Source: Acinetobacter baylyi DSM 14961 = CIP 107474 (lineage in GTDB: Bacteria > Pseudomonadota > Gammaproteobacteria > Pseudomonadales > Moraxellaceae). Taken from it: a DNA stretch of 64,000 nt. The notes under the pieces are model-generated. The model was not told the origin of the DNA and made no database searches. It was given only the letters and a program-made list of their open reading frames with translations. Positions within the stretch are counted from its first letter, which is position 1, and each line of letters begins with the position of its first letter. Positions 1-8,920 of this stretch are shown here, piece by piece. A program made the translations under genes and the position numbers. The stretch lies in NCBI RefSeq assembly GCF_000368685.1, contig NZ_KB849626.1, forward strand, positions 62,001 through 126,000, in the 5' to 3' direction.

Positions 1-292
1 CAATCGGAATTGGCTGACCAACCTGGCTACTTTTTCCAATGATAAACCCAGTTTCCAGTTCAAAATCTAGCTTGTGACAGGCAGAAAAGACTGGACGTTC
101 CTGATCGGGCAATTTGATTTGGCCAGATGGACGGATAATATCAGTTCCGCTGACCATCACCCAATCGCCGAGGGCTACACCCACCCGACGTTTACCGTGT
201 ACTGTTGTACTAAAAATACCATACGGCAGGTTTTGAATCGGAAAATCTGACTGAGGTGAAACATCAATAAACGAAGATAAAGATGTAGTCAT
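1..292 (-). CDS. fahA: Fumarylacetoacetase, 5' part, apparent internal deletion
   Basis: Partial gene leaving the window at base 1. Fumarylacetoacetase performs the last step of tyrosine/homogentisate breakdown, giving fumarate and acetoacetate. The start at 292 follows AAGGA at good spacing. The first 40 or so residues match the family N-terminus (SDFPIQNLPYGIFST, then RRVGVALGD). The reading then jumps directly to VMVSGTDIIRPSGQ and LDFELETGF, which in intact relatives lie about 125-130 residues further on. The missing part should contain the GDYTDFY...H segment with the catalytic histidine and one metal-binding aspartate; the two metal-ligand glutamates of FELE remain. The frame stays open across the join near 155-166. 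As written the enzyme should be inactive, unless the join is an assembly or construction artefact. Family identity is certain; functional state is doubtful. Confidence 0.8.
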   Translation of the reverse strand, partial: MTTSLSSFIDVSPQSDFPIQNLPYGIFSTTVHGKRRVGVALGDWVMVSGTDIIRPSGQIKLPDQERPVFSACHKLDFELETGFIIGKSSQVGQPIPI

Positions 293-453
293 TTTTCTGC
301 ATTCCTTAGCAAATGAATTTTTTCTTTATCTTCATCATACGGATTTTTTATAATTACGAATTATGAAAATTTATTGCGAATAATGTAATTTTTATAATTG
401 AAATATAAATTCATTTAATTGGATGAACCAGCGTCTAAATTTAATTTATAGAT

Positions 454-487
454 AAAAAACCCTGTTTCATTGAAACAGGGTTTTTTA
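454..487. terminator. Bidirectional rho-independent terminator after glmS
   Basis: A-tract, stem CCCTGTTTCA / TGAAACAGGG with a very short loop, then a run of T. It is symmetric and could work on both strands. It lies just downstream of glmS and separates the array from fahA. Confidence 0.9.
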
Positions 488-535
488 TAGTTGATAGATA
501 ATATTTTAAAAAATGATATATATCAATATCTTAAG

Positions 536-2374
536 TTATTCCACCGTGACCGACTTGGCAAGGTTACGTGGTTGATCGACATCTGTACCACGTAGTACCG
601 CAACATGGTAAGACAGTAATTGAACTGGAATACTGTAAACAATCGGTGCCAGCCAAGCATTGACCTCCGGAATCAAGACCACATGTTGACGGTCTTTCTC
701 ACGAACGCCACTGTTTTCATCAGCAAAGACAAACAGCTCACCACCACGTGCTTGCACTTCTTCCATATTCGATTTTAGCTTGTCCAGCATGTCGTCATGA
801 GGTGCCAAAATCACCACAGGCATTTCATTATCGACCAATGCCAATGGACCATGTTTGAGCTCACCCGCTGCATAACCTTCTGCATGAATGTACGAAATTT
901 CTTTCAGCTTCAATGCACCTTCAAGTGCGATTGGATAATGCGTGCCACGGCCTAAGAACAAGCAATGTTGCTTTTCCACAAACAGCTCAGATAAGCGTAA
1001 AATTTCTGCATTGTGCTGTAATGTATCTAGCATCACTTTTGGACAGTGCCAAAGTTGTGATGCAATCTCAGCAATTTGCTCAGCAGCAATTTGCTCTTTC
1101 ACCTGACCAATCTTCAGAATTAATAACATTAATGCTGCAAGCTGTGTGGTAAAGGCCTTGGTTGAAGCCACGCCAATTTCTGGACCAGCCAAGGTGAGCA
1201 AATGATGGTCTGTTTCACGAACCATTGAAGATGTTGCGACATTACAGATGGTTAATGTTGAGATCTGAATATCTTTAGCTTTGGCACGTTTTTGAGTATC
1301 ACGCAGGGCAGCCAAGGTATCAGCCGTTTCACCCGATTGTGAAATGCAGATGTACAGAGTATTCGCCACAATAACAGGTGAGCGATAACGGAACTCACTG
1401 GCAATTTCGACTTGGCAGGGAACACCAATCAATTGTTCAAACCAGTACTTGGCAATCATCCCCGCATGGTAACTGGTACCACAGGCAATAATCTGTACAT
1501 TTTGAATTTGATTAAAGTCTGCTTCAGCAAATTGCAGGAAATCTTCGCGTAAAGCATTGCCATTTAAAGCCTGAGAAATCGTTTGCTGAATGGCTTCTGG
1601 CTGCTCATAAATCTCTTTGAGCATGTAGTGCTTATATTCGCCTTTTGAAGCATTACTTACCGATGCATCCAGCTCTTTAACTGGACGTTCGATTTTGACA
1701 CCATGCGCATAAATTTCAATGCTGTCACGGGTTAGACGTGCAATATCACCTTCTTCGAGGTACACAAAGCGGTTGGTGACAGGCAATAGTGCAAGTTGGT
1801 CGGAGCTGATAAAGTTTTCGCCAATCCCGACGCCAATCACCAAAGGCGAACCTTCACGTACAGTAATAAGTTCGTCTGGATAGTCGGTATGGATAATGCC
1901 GAGTGCATAAGCCCCTTTGAGTTCAGGCACAACTTCCCGTACGGCATCCAGCAGGTTATGCTGCTCAGTCATGGCATGGTTAATAAGATGAGCAACCACT
2001 TCGGTATCGGTTTGAGAAGTAAACACATAACCCAGTGCTTCAAGATCATCTTTAAGTTCTTGATAGTTTTCAATAATGCCGTTATGTACTACAGCAACCG
2101 ATCCCGAAGTATGCGGATGTGCATTATTCTCTGTAGGTTTACCGTGTGTCGCCCAGCGAGTATGTGCAATACCCAGTGAACCTGAAATTTTACTTTGTGC
2201 AACCGCTTCTGCCAAATTAGCAACTTTACCTACACGGCGCTCACGCAAGATCTGCTGCTGATTGATTAAAGCAACGCCCGCAGAGTCGTATCCACGGTAT
2301 TCAAGGCGTTTTAATCCCTCGATCAAAATCTCGGCAATATTACGTTCTGCAACGCCTCCGACGATACCACACAT
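536..2374 (-). CDS. glmS: Glutamine--fructose-6-phosphate aminotransferase (isomerizing)
   Basis: Makes glucosamine-6-phosphate from fructose-6-phosphate and glutamine in the cytoplasm, the first committed step to UDP-GlcNAc for peptidoglycan and lipid A. The 612 residues match the usual length (E. coli 609). The protein begins MCGIVGG with the Cys2 nucleophile of the class II glutaminase domain (about 2-220), followed by two SIS sugar-isomerase domains (about 290-600). SIS motifs such as CGTSYHAG and SQSGETADT are visible, and the C-terminus DQPRNLAKSVTVE is the conserved tail. It starts 12 bp after glmU behind GAGGAA and is the last gene of the leftward array, followed by a strong terminator. 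No glmS ribozyme is expected in Gram-negatives and none was seen. Confidence 0.97.
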   Translation of the reverse strand: MCGIVGGVAERNIAEILIEGLKRLEYRGYDSAGVALINQQQILRERRVGKVANLAEAVAQSKISGSLGIAHTRWATHGKPTENNAHPHTSGSVAVVHNGIIENYQELKDDLEALGYVFTSQTDTEVVAHLINHAMTEQHNLLDAVREVVPELKGAYALGIIHTDYPDELITVREGSPLVIGVGIGENFISSDQLALLPVTNRFVYLEEGDIARLTRDSIEIYAHGVKIERPVKELDASVSNASKGEYKHYMLKEIYEQPEAIQQTISQALNGNALREDFLQFAEADFNQIQNVQIIACGTSYHAGMIAKYWFEQLIGVPCQVEIASEFRYRSPVIVANTLYICISQSGETADTLAALRDTQKRAKAKDIQISTLTICNVATSSMVRETDHHLLTLAGPEIGVASTKAFTTQLAALMLLILKIGQVKEQIAAEQIAEIASQLWHCPKVMLDTLQHNAEILRLSELFVEKQHCLFLGRGTHYPIALEGALKLKEISYIHAEGYAAGELKHGPLALVDNEMPVVILAPHDDMLDKLKSNMEEVQARGGELFVFADENSGVREKDRQHVVLIPEVNAWLAPIVYSIPVQLLSYHVAVLRGTDVDQPRNLAKSVTVE

Positions 2375-2386
2375 ACTGAGTTCCTC

Positions 2387-3751
2387 TTATTTTTTCAACT
2401 TTTGTGGACGTTGATAATTCGCTTTTTCAATCTGTTGCGCACGCTCAAATGCCAACGTATTTTCTGGCACATTACGTGTAATGACAGAACCTGCACCTAC
2501 TGTTGCACCATCACCAATGCTTACAGGTGCAACCAGTGAGCTATTTGAACCGATAAAGACTGCATCACCAATAACTGTCTTATGCTTGTTGGCGCCATCA
2601 TAATTACAGGTAATGGTACCTGCACCAATGTTTGAACCTGCACCGACTTCGGCATCACCTAAATAAGTAAAGTGATTGGCTTTTGAACCCACACCAATAC
2701 TTGTGTTTTTGACTTCAACAAAATTGCCAATATGTACCTCGGCCGCCAGATGAGCACCTGGGCGCAAGCGGGCAAATGGACCAATCTGGGTATTTTCACC
2801 GACCACAGCATCTTCAAAAATGCTGTAAGGCTGTACTTTGGTGCCAGCAGCAATTTTAGTATTTTTGAGCACACAACCTGCACCAATTTCAACAAAATCA
2901 CCGAGCTCACAGTTGCCTTCGATAATGACGTTAATATCTATGCGGACATCTTGCCCAATTTTAAGTGTACCACGCAAATCAAAACGTGATGGGTCAGTCA
3001 GGGTAACGCCTTGCTGCATCAGGCTTTTGGCTTGCTGTAACTGAAATTCTCGTTCAAGCGCTGCCAGTTGCAGTCGGTCATTGACGCCTTCAACTTCAAA
3101 AGCTAAATCGGGTTGAATAGACGCAATTTCAAGTCCATCAGCCACCGCCATTGCCACGATGTCGGTGAGGTAATATTCACCTTGTGCATTATTATTGGAA
3201 AGCTTTGGAAGCCATTCATGCAGTTTTTGGTTGCTTACACAATAGATGCCCGTATTAATTTCCTGAATCTGGCGCTGTTGCTCAGAAGCATCTTTGTGTT
3301 CAACAATCGCTTGAATTTTGTCACTTTCACGGATAATTCGGCCATAGCCCGTCGGATCTTCAACACGAAGCGTAATCATGCCAATACCTGTGGTGCTCGA
3401 TACCGCAAGTAATTTTTCAAGGGTTTGCTGACGTACTAAAGGAACATCGCCATAAAGAATTAAAGACAAACCATCGTGTGGTAATACGGGTAAGGTCATT
3501 TGTACTGCATGACCTGTACCAAGTTGTTCGGTTTGTTCGACCCACTGAATATTTTCTTGCTGAAATTGTTGCTGAACCTGTGCGCCACCATGTCCAAAAA
3601 TAGTAATAATATTATTTGCATTGAGCTGTTTTGCCGTCTGGATAACGTGCCCAAGCAGTGGACGCCCTGCCAGTGGTTGCAAAACTTTAGGAAGATGGGA
3701 ACGCATGCGCGTTCCTTTACCAGCAGCAAGAATAATAACGGTCGTTGTCAT
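2387..3751 (-). CDS. glmU: Bifunctional UDP-GlcNAc pyrophosphorylase / GlcN-1-P acetyltransferase
   Basis: Acetylates glucosamine-1-phosphate and then couples it to UTP, giving UDP-GlcNAc. The N-terminal nucleotidyltransferase domain (about 1-230) begins with [11 protein letters not shown] and contains GTGHAV and LYGDVPL. The C-terminal left-handed beta-helix (about 250-440) shows hexapeptide repeats of the I-G-x-x-(A/S) kind and the acetyltransferase segment [12 protein letters not shown]. The 454 residues are the normal size. It lies 19 bp after pgpA and 12 bp before glmS, so the two UDP-GlcNAc enzymes are co-transcribed. Both domains look intact. Confidence 0.97.
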   Translation of the reverse strand: MTTTVIILAAGKGTRMRSHLPKVLQPLAGRPLLGHVIQTAKQLNANNIITIFGHGGAQVQQQFQQENIQWVEQTEQLGTGHAVQMTLPVLPHDGLSLILYGDVPLVRQQTLEKLLAVSSTTGIGMITLRVEDPTGYGRIIRESDKIQAIVEHKDASEQQRQIQEINTGIYCVSNQKLHEWLPKLSNNNAQGEYYLTDIVAMAVADGLEIASIQPDLAFEVEGVNDRLQLAALEREFQLQQAKSLMQQGVTLTDPSRFDLRGTLKIGQDVRIDINVIIEGNCELGDFVEIGAGCVLKNTKIAAGTKVQPYSIFEDAVVGENTQIGPFARLRPGAHLAAEVHIGNFVEVKNTSIGVGSKANHFTYLGDAEVGAGSNIGAGTITCNYDGANKHKTVIGDAVFIGSNSSLVAPVSIGDGATVGAGSVITRNVPENTLAFERAQQIEKANYQRPQKLKK

Positions 3752-3770
3752 GAATAACCTACTTAACGGT

Positions 3771-4271
3771 TTAGACCAGAGATAAATATATCAAAATACA
3801 CAGTGCGGCCCACAATCCAGCGATAATATCGTCGAGCATGATGCCAAAGCCACCATGCACCTGACGATCAATCACCCGAATAGGCCAAGGCTTCCAGACA
3901 TCAAAAAGTCTGAACAAGGCAAAACTGATGAGGGCCCATTTTACATCCATAAGATTAAAATAGATTAAAGGCAGAACGGTAATCGATTGTCCTGCAAATT
4001 CATCCCACACGATCCGTCCATCATCATGCACGCCCATAAGCTTGGCTGCTTTACCACAGATGTAAATGCCTACAAGACTCATCATCAAAATCATCAGGAC
4101 ACTTGGATAAAATCCAGCCCAGACCCAGAATGGAATAAATAACAACGCAAAAGCAGAACCAAAGGTTCCAGGTGCTTTGGGTAATAAACCTGAACCAAAT
4201 CCTACACCACAAAAAACAATGCAGCGATCTGACCAAGACATCTGTTGAAAATTGATCGGTGGTTTAGGCAA
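3771..4271 (-). CDS. pgpA: Phosphatidylglycerophosphatase A
   Basis: Inner-membrane enzyme removing phosphate from phosphatidylglycerophosphate to give phosphatidylglycerol. Family signatures are [16 protein letters not shown] near the N-terminus, VWDEFAGQ in the middle and DVWKPWPIR...[14 protein letters not shown] near the end, with several hydrophobic helices. The start is uncertain. An ATG at 4355 would overlap thiL by about 90 bp. A TTG at 4271 overlaps the thiL stop, has AAGGGA about 10 nt upstream and gives 166 residues. An ATG at 4241 gives 156 residues but has no clear ribosome site. The TTG is preferred because it implies translational coupling with thiL and gives a length close to E. 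coli PgpA (172). Confidence 0.9.
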   Translation of the reverse strand: MPKPPINFQQMSWSDRCIVFCGVGFGSGLLPKAPGTFGSAFALLFIPFWVWAGFYPSVLMILMMSLVGIYICGKAAKLMGVHDDGRIVWDEFAGQSITVLPLIYFNLMDVKWALISFALFRLFDVWKPWPIRVIDRQVHGGFGIMLDDIIAGLWAALCILIYLSLV

Positions 4272-5181
4272 AGTGTTGGTATCCCTTAAGCTGCAATGGG
4301 TAATCCTGACCCTGATATTCAAATGATAAATCTTGTTGTGCTGTGATTTCGCCAATTTTTGTGATGCTAATATTGAGTGGCTGTCTCAAAAGTTTTTCAT
4401 AATGCTGTGGGCTAATCGTAAAACATAACTCATAATCATCACCACCTGCTAGCGCATATTGCCATTTTTGTTCAGACTCAAGTGAGGCGAGCAGCGGATC
4501 GATGGGGAGTTGGTCTAAACGGAGACGAGCACCTACATGCGATGCTTTAAGAATGTGACCCAAATCCTGTGCCAGACCATCCGATATATCAATCATACTG
4601 GAGGCGAGTCCTTTAAGGGTTTGCCCGAGTTCACAACGTGGTGTTGGATAATCCAGTCGTTGTTGTAAGCGGCTGCCTAAATGAGCCAGACCATAAGCGG
4701 CATCACCGATTTGACCACTGACAACTACATAGTCACCCACCTGTGCACCAGATCGGCAAATGGCTTGATGCTTTTCGATATATCCCAAGGCGGTCACGGT
4801 GATGGTCAGATGCGGACTCTGTGTGGTATCACCCCCAATCAGATGAACACCAAACTGATCACAACAATCATAGAGGCCCGCACTAAACGCTGCGAGCCAG
4901 TCGTGATCGACTTGAGGCAGACTGAGCGCCAGTAAAATACTATGTGGTTTTGCACCCATAGCGGCAATATCAGACAGATTGACTGCTACACTTTTCCAGC
5001 CAATGGCGTGTGCAGAAGTATCGAGAGGGAAATGCCGACCTGCAACCAGCGTATCGGTACAAATGACCAGTTGCTGTCCGCTTGGCGGATTAAGCAAGGC
5101 TGAGTCGTCGCCGACACCAAGTTCCTCGTCTTGCAATAAAGAACGGGAAAAATACTGGTCAATAACAGAAAACTCAGCCAT
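4264..5181 (-). CDS. thiL: Thiamine-monophosphate kinase
   Basis: Phosphorylates thiamine monophosphate to thiamine pyrophosphate using ATP. The AIR-synthase-like fold is seen in GVGDDSALL (N-terminal Mg/ATP loop), GDTTQSPHLTITVTALG in the middle, DISDGLAQDLGH and the AGGDDYELCF segment, all typical of ThiL. At 305 residues it is slightly shorter than E. coli ThiL (325). It starts 14 bp after nusB, and its end overlaps the probable pgpA start. The nusB-thiL-pgpA order is conserved in many gammaproteobacteria. Confidence 0.95.
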   Translation of the reverse strand: MAEFSVIDQYFSRSLLQDEELGVGDDSALLNPPSGQQLVICTDTLVAGRHFPLDTSAHAIGWKSVAVNLSDIAAMGAKPHSILLALSLPQVDHDWLAAFSAGLYDCCDQFGVHLIGGDTTQSPHLTITVTALGYIEKHQAICRSGAQVGDYVVVSGQIGDAAYGLAHLGSRLQQRLDYPTPRCELGQTLKGLASSMIDISDGLAQDLGHILKASHVGARLRLDQLPIDPLLASLESEQKWQYALAGGDDYELCFTISPQHYEKLLRQPLNISITKIGEITAQQDLSFEYQGQDYPLQLKGYQHFA

Positions 5182-5195
5182 ATGTGCAACAAGTC

Positions 5196-5645
5196 TTAGT
5201 TGGCTTGTTGTTTTTCAGCTTCGCGTAATCTTGAAGCTAAACGATCAAGTACACCATTGATGTATTTGTGGCTATCAGCCCCACCAAAGTGTTTAGCGAG
5301 TTCGATGGCTTCGTCTAGAACAACACGATAAGGAATTTCGAGATGGTCTCGAAGCTCATATGCACCTAAACGTAAGGTTGCTAACTCGACGCCATCCAGA
5401 GCATTCAATTCACGGTCAAGTACCGGAACCAGTAACGTATCCAATGTTTCATGTTGTGCAACCACTTGCGTGAGCAATTCATGGTAATAGCCAAGATCGA
5501 CCTTGTGCATTGCATTTTCAACACGAGTACGCGCTTCAATTTCATGCACTGGGTTACGGCTCATTTGCCATTCATAAATGCCTTGTACAGCAAAACGACG
5601 TGCTTTGCGTTTCGCTGCATAAGCGGCTTGGAGTGTTTGCGACAT
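5196..5645 (-). CDS. nusB: Transcription antitermination factor NusB
   Basis: All-helical RNA-binding protein that pairs with NusE (S10) on boxA RNA to form rRNA antitermination complexes. The basic N-terminal stretch with [14 protein letters not shown] and the C-terminal block [30 protein letters not shown] are diagnostic. At 149 residues it is a little longer than E. coli NusB (139). It begins 3 bp after ribH, so it is probably translationally coupled within the riboflavin/thiamine array. Confidence 0.96.
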   Translation of the reverse strand: MSQTLQAAYAAKRKARRFAVQGIYEWQMSRNPVHEIEARTRVENAMHKVDLGYYHELLTQVVAQHETLDTLLVPVLDRELNALDGVELATLRLGAYELRDHLEIPYRVVLDEAIELAKHFGGADSHKYINGVLDRLASRLREAEKQQAN

Positions 5646-5648
5646 GCT

Positions 5649-6119
5649 TTAGATTGCCTTTAACAGATTAACCATTTCAATTGCAGTTAAGGCTGCTTCA
5701 GAACCTTTATTTCCTGCTTTTGTACCTGAACGCTCAATGGCTTGTTCGATACTGTCAGTGGTCAATACACCATTGATCACTGGAAGACTACTTTCAAGTG
5801 CAACAACACCCAGACCTTTGGCACATTCACCTGCAACAAAGTCGAAATGCGGGGTGCTACCACGAATAACTGCGCCCAAAGCGATAATGGCATCAAACTT
5901 ATCCGACGCTGCCAGTTTTTTAGCAACGATTGGGAGTTCCCATGCACCTGGTGCGTAAGCAACAGTGATATTATCCTCGCTAACACCATGACGTTTCAAG
6001 GTGTCAATTGCACCTTCGAGCAAATGCTCAACGACAAAACTGTTAAAACGACCGACCAAAATCGCGTAACGGCCTTCGCTCGCGAGATGTAATAAACCTT
6101 CAATTCGGCGAATTGCCAT
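5649..6119 (-). CDS. ribH: 6,7-dimethyl-8-ribityllumazine synthase
   Basis: Condenses the ribityl-aminopyrimidine with 3,4-dihydroxy-2-butanone-4-phosphate, the penultimate riboflavin step. The 156 residues match the E. coli enzyme. Visible motifs are the substrate-contacting GRFNSFV, the PGAWELP loop, [16 protein letters not shown] and the catalytic His region, with [23 protein letters not shown] near the end. It lies 11 bp after ribB, whose product supplies one of its substrates. Confidence 0.96.
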   Translation of the reverse strand: MAIRRIEGLLHLASEGRYAILVGRFNSFVVEHLLEGAIDTLKRHGVSEDNITVAYAPGAWELPIVAKKLAASDKFDAIIALGAVIRGSTPHFDFVAGECAKGLGVVALESSLPVINGVLTTDSIEQAIERSGTKAGNKGSEAALTAIEMVNLLKAI

Positions 6120-6130
6120 AACAACCTCGA

Positions 6131-7252
6131 TTAGTTCTCTATAGTTTGATCTGCGGTGATATATTCCACCACTTCCAAGTTAAATCCAGATAATGCATTG
6201 AAACGTAAAGGCGAACTGAGTAGCTTCATCTTTTCAACGCCCAAGTCACGTAAAATTTGTGCACCCACTCCAATGGTTTGGTACTGGTGAGAAAGTGCTG
6301 CATTTGATTTGAGTGGCTTAGGCTGGGTCAGACTTTCTAATGCTGGTCCCAGATCCTGTAGATGATTTTGTCCAATCCACACCAGTACCCCACGTTCAGC
6401 ACTGGCAATGCTTTGAAGGGCGCGATCCAGATTCCAGGCTGGCTCGCCATCCTGTTTTTTCAGCTTGAGTAAGTCACGTGTTGGATTAAAGCCATGTACA
6501 CGCACTGTGGTTACACCGTCTTTGGGCTCACCTTTCACCAGCGCCAAATGGATATCTGGATTACCAATTTCACGGTAGCGATAGAGTTCAAACGAACCGT
6601 AATCGGTTTCAATGGTTTGTTGCCCTAAACGTTCAACCGTTTGTTCATTGGTCATTCGATAGTGAATCAGGTCTGCAATGGTTCCAATTTTTAAACCATG
6701 TTTTTCAGCAAACACCTCTAAATCTTCACGACGTGCCATGGTGCCGTCTTCATTGATGATTTCACAAATCACAGAAGCAGGTTCAAGTCCTGCCAGACGA
6801 GTTAAATCACAGCCTGCTTCGGTATGACCGGCACGATGTAATACACCGCCTGGTTGAGCCATTAATGGAAAAATATGACCTGGTTGAACAATATCGCTTG
6901 GCTTGGCATGTGCAGCAACGGCTGTACGAATGGTATGCGCACGTTCTGCCGCCGAAATTCCTGTGGTAATCCCTTCTGCTGCTTCAATGGAAAGGGTAAA
7001 GTTGGTTGCGTGCTGTGCGCCGTTATGATCGACCATCAGTGGTAAATTCAGTTGCTGGCAACGCTCGCGGCTCAGCGTTAGGCAGACCAGTCCGCGTGCA
7101 TGAGTAATCATGAAATTGATGTCTTCTGGGCGGACATGCGTTGCAGCCATCACCAGATCACCTTCGTTTTCACGATCTTCGTCATCCATCAGAATGACCA
7201 TTTTGCCTGCGCGGATATCTTCGACAAGCGCTTCAACATGACTAAGCGGCAT
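6131..7252 (-). CDS. ribB: 3,4-dihydroxy-2-butanone-4-phosphate synthase with degenerate RibA-like C-terminal domain
   Basis: The N-terminal domain (about 1-200) is a complete Rib[13 protein letters not shown] acid loop, [13 protein letters not shown], and [16 protein letters not shown]. It converts ribulose-5-phosphate to the four-carbon riboflavin precursor. The C-terminal domain (about 208-373) has the GTP cyclohydrolase II outline ([27 protein letters not shown]) but lacks the zinc-binding cysteines normally present after RVHSE (C-x10-C-x-C). It is therefore probably not a working cyclohydrolase, and a separate ribA is expected elsewhere. This gene heads the leftward array. I see no FMN riboswitch in the upstream 295 bp. 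Confidence 0.93.
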   Translation of the reverse strand: MPLSHVEALVEDIRAGKMVILMDDEDRENEGDLVMAATHVRPEDINFMITHARGLVCLTLSRERCQQLNLPLMVDHNGAQHATNFTLSIEAAEGITTGISAAERAHTIRTAVAAHAKPSDIVQPGHIFPLMAQPGGVLHRAGHTEAGCDLTRLAGLEPASVICEIINEDGTMARREDLEVFAEKHGLKIGTIADLIHYRMTNEQTVERLGQQTIETDYGSFELYRYREIGNPDIHLALVKGEPKDGVTTVRVHGFNPTRDLLKLKKQDGEPAWNLDRALQSIASAERGVLVWIGQNHLQDLGPALESLTQPKPLKSNAALSHQYQTIGVGAQILRDLGVEKMKLLSSPLRFNALSGFNLEVVEYITADQTIEN

Positions 7253-7503
7253 AAGCCTTTACCTTCTCACTGTGTCCGAAGACTGTTACCTTTCACAATT
7301 GATCGCATAGTCTACCGTGTTTTATCGATATTTGCCTATGCTTCTGTTATTTACTTTCTGGCTTACCTTTATACACAGAACATCAGTCACTTGAAAAGTC
7401 TGATCGGGTGAAAATTAAATCATTCTGCCTATGCTTTAATCAAGCTGATAGTCAAAAAATGCATGAACTTTGCTATATTTTTAATATAGCAGTCCATTTA
7501 AAA

Positions 7504-7535
7504 AAACAAACACCCGACAGATCGGGTGTTTGTTT
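7504..7535 (-). terminator. Rho-independent terminator of the Smp-like gene
   Basis: Long stem AACAAACACCCGA / TCGGGTGTTTGTT with a four-base loop. On the minus strand it is followed by a run of T. It ends the leftward transcript of the gene at 7548-8861. Confidence 0.9.
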
Positions 7536-7547
7536 GAGTGTGTAAAC

Positions 7548-8861
7548 TCAGATTTTAGATGAGCTTTCCAGACTGGCATCAATTGACGCACGCGCTTTTT
7601 TACCCATGAGAATTTCGGTACGTAAACGCTGTGCCAGCTCGGCACATTCGTTATTCATTCCATTCATCATGAAGGCATGGCGTGTCATCACATTGCTTGG
7701 ATTCGGCATAGCGACCAGTTGAAATGCTTCACCCACGACCTTTAGTTGATGGTTATTGAGATGCAATGCAGATTCCTTGGCATGCAAGTACCCAGTCAGA
7801 CGCTGCGCAGCTTCAATCGGATTAAGCTGCATCGCTTCAATCGCAGTCGATACCGTAAAACGGGTTTGCAAGGCAAAACGCTTATCTTCACGATATCTTT
7901 TATAAAGCACATCGGAGAGTAACTGGAATACGCTACCCGTCATGAGTAAACACAAGGTGCCCTGTGTGGTCGGTTTGCTCATGATCAGGTTGGCACCTTG
8001 CTGATTGAACTCGTTGGCTACCTGAATCTCATTTGGATTCACGTGATAGTGTTTGCAGCTCAGTTCGATACTTTTTTGCAAAAAGATCTGACAGAGTTTG
8101 AAATAGGGGATCGAAACAGATTGGTTCACACTATTGAGCAATTGTTTTGGATCGTAAAACTGTACATTGAGTGCCACAGCCTGGTCATTCTGACCAGATT
8201 CAGGTAAAACTACATCGGGGATGTGTGCAGTTTTTTGTTTTGCCTGCTGTTTGGCTTGTGCGACCAGCGTGACGGTATTTTGTTTTTCAGTTTCGAGTGC
8301 CTGAATCAGTTGCTGGATTTCATGTTTAAGTCGAGCTTCGTTATTGATACGTGCCAGATATTCGCTGCGACTCGGACGTGCAATCGCACGATAAGCCAGC
8401 CATAGCAGGGCATGTATGAGAAAGGATGCCAAAATGGTAAGCCATTGTGTGCGTAAGATTTCACCAATACTTGGCTGGATCAGCGTCACTTCAATCGTAC
8501 CGACCTTCTTTTCATTTTGCATTGCATCTCGGACAAATACCTCACCCTGACGTGTTTTTTCCATGCCACTGGTGGCCAGAACCTGTTTGTTGGCATCCAG
8601 AATACGAATAGAAGCAACACTTGGATTGGTGGCGTAGCGGTTGGCAATCAACGCCAGTGAAACCGTATTGGCTGGATCAAGCTCGGTCAGACTATCGGTG
8701 ACCAGTTGACTGGTCATGAGCTGACCCTGACTGGCACGGTTTTCATTGAGTTGATGGGTAGTTGCAATCACCATTAAAAAGGTATGCAAAGCAAAACTTA
8801 CGATTAATAGGCTAGCAAATAGCCCTTGTCGAGGTGCATTCAACGTAAACTTCCAAGGCAA
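7548..8861 (-). CDS. Smp/YtjB (AhpA-like) family inner-membrane protein
   Basis: The 437 residues have two transmembrane helices (about 13-34 and 143-160) flanking a periplasmic domain of roughly 105 residues. A cytoplasmic coiled-coil-like stretch rich in Q, K and A (about 175-215) and a C-terminal globular domain of about 200 residues follow. The topology and the divergent position next to serB match E. coli Smp (YtjB), whose function is poorly understood; the two-helix sensor-like layout is the main similarity. The C-terminal extension is longer than in Smp (about 214 residues), and I cannot assign it. The family call comes from synteny and topology and is moderate. Confidence 0.6.
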   Translation of the reverse strand: MPWKFTLNAPRQGLFASLLIVSFALHTFLMVIATTHQLNENRASQGQLMTSQLVTDSLTELDPANTVSLALIANRYATNPSVASIRILDANKQVLATSGMEKTRQGEVFVRDAMQNEKKVGTIEVTLIQPSIGEILRTQWLTILASFLIHALLWLAYRAIARPSRSEYLARINNEARLKHEIQQLIQALETEKQNTVTLVAQAKQQAKQKTAHIPDVVLPESGQNDQAVALNVQFYDPKQLLNSVNQSVSIPYFKLCQIFLQKSIELSCKHYHVNPNEIQVANEFNQQGANLIMSKPTTQGTLCLLMTGSVFQLLSDVLYKRYREDKRFALQTRFTVSTAIEAMQLNPIEAAQRLTGYLHAKESALHLNNHQLKVVGEAFQLVAMPNPSNVMTRHAFMMNGMNNECAELAQRLRTEILMGKKARASIDASLESSSKI

Positions 8862-8920
8862 ATAGATTCAAATTCGATTATGATTCTTACAATAGTTGTA
8901 GCTCAAACCCGAGTCAATTC

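Noticed and set aside
6000..7547. FMN riboswitch upstream of ribB
   Set aside because: None of the conserved FMN-aptamer blocks was found in the 295 bp before the gene.
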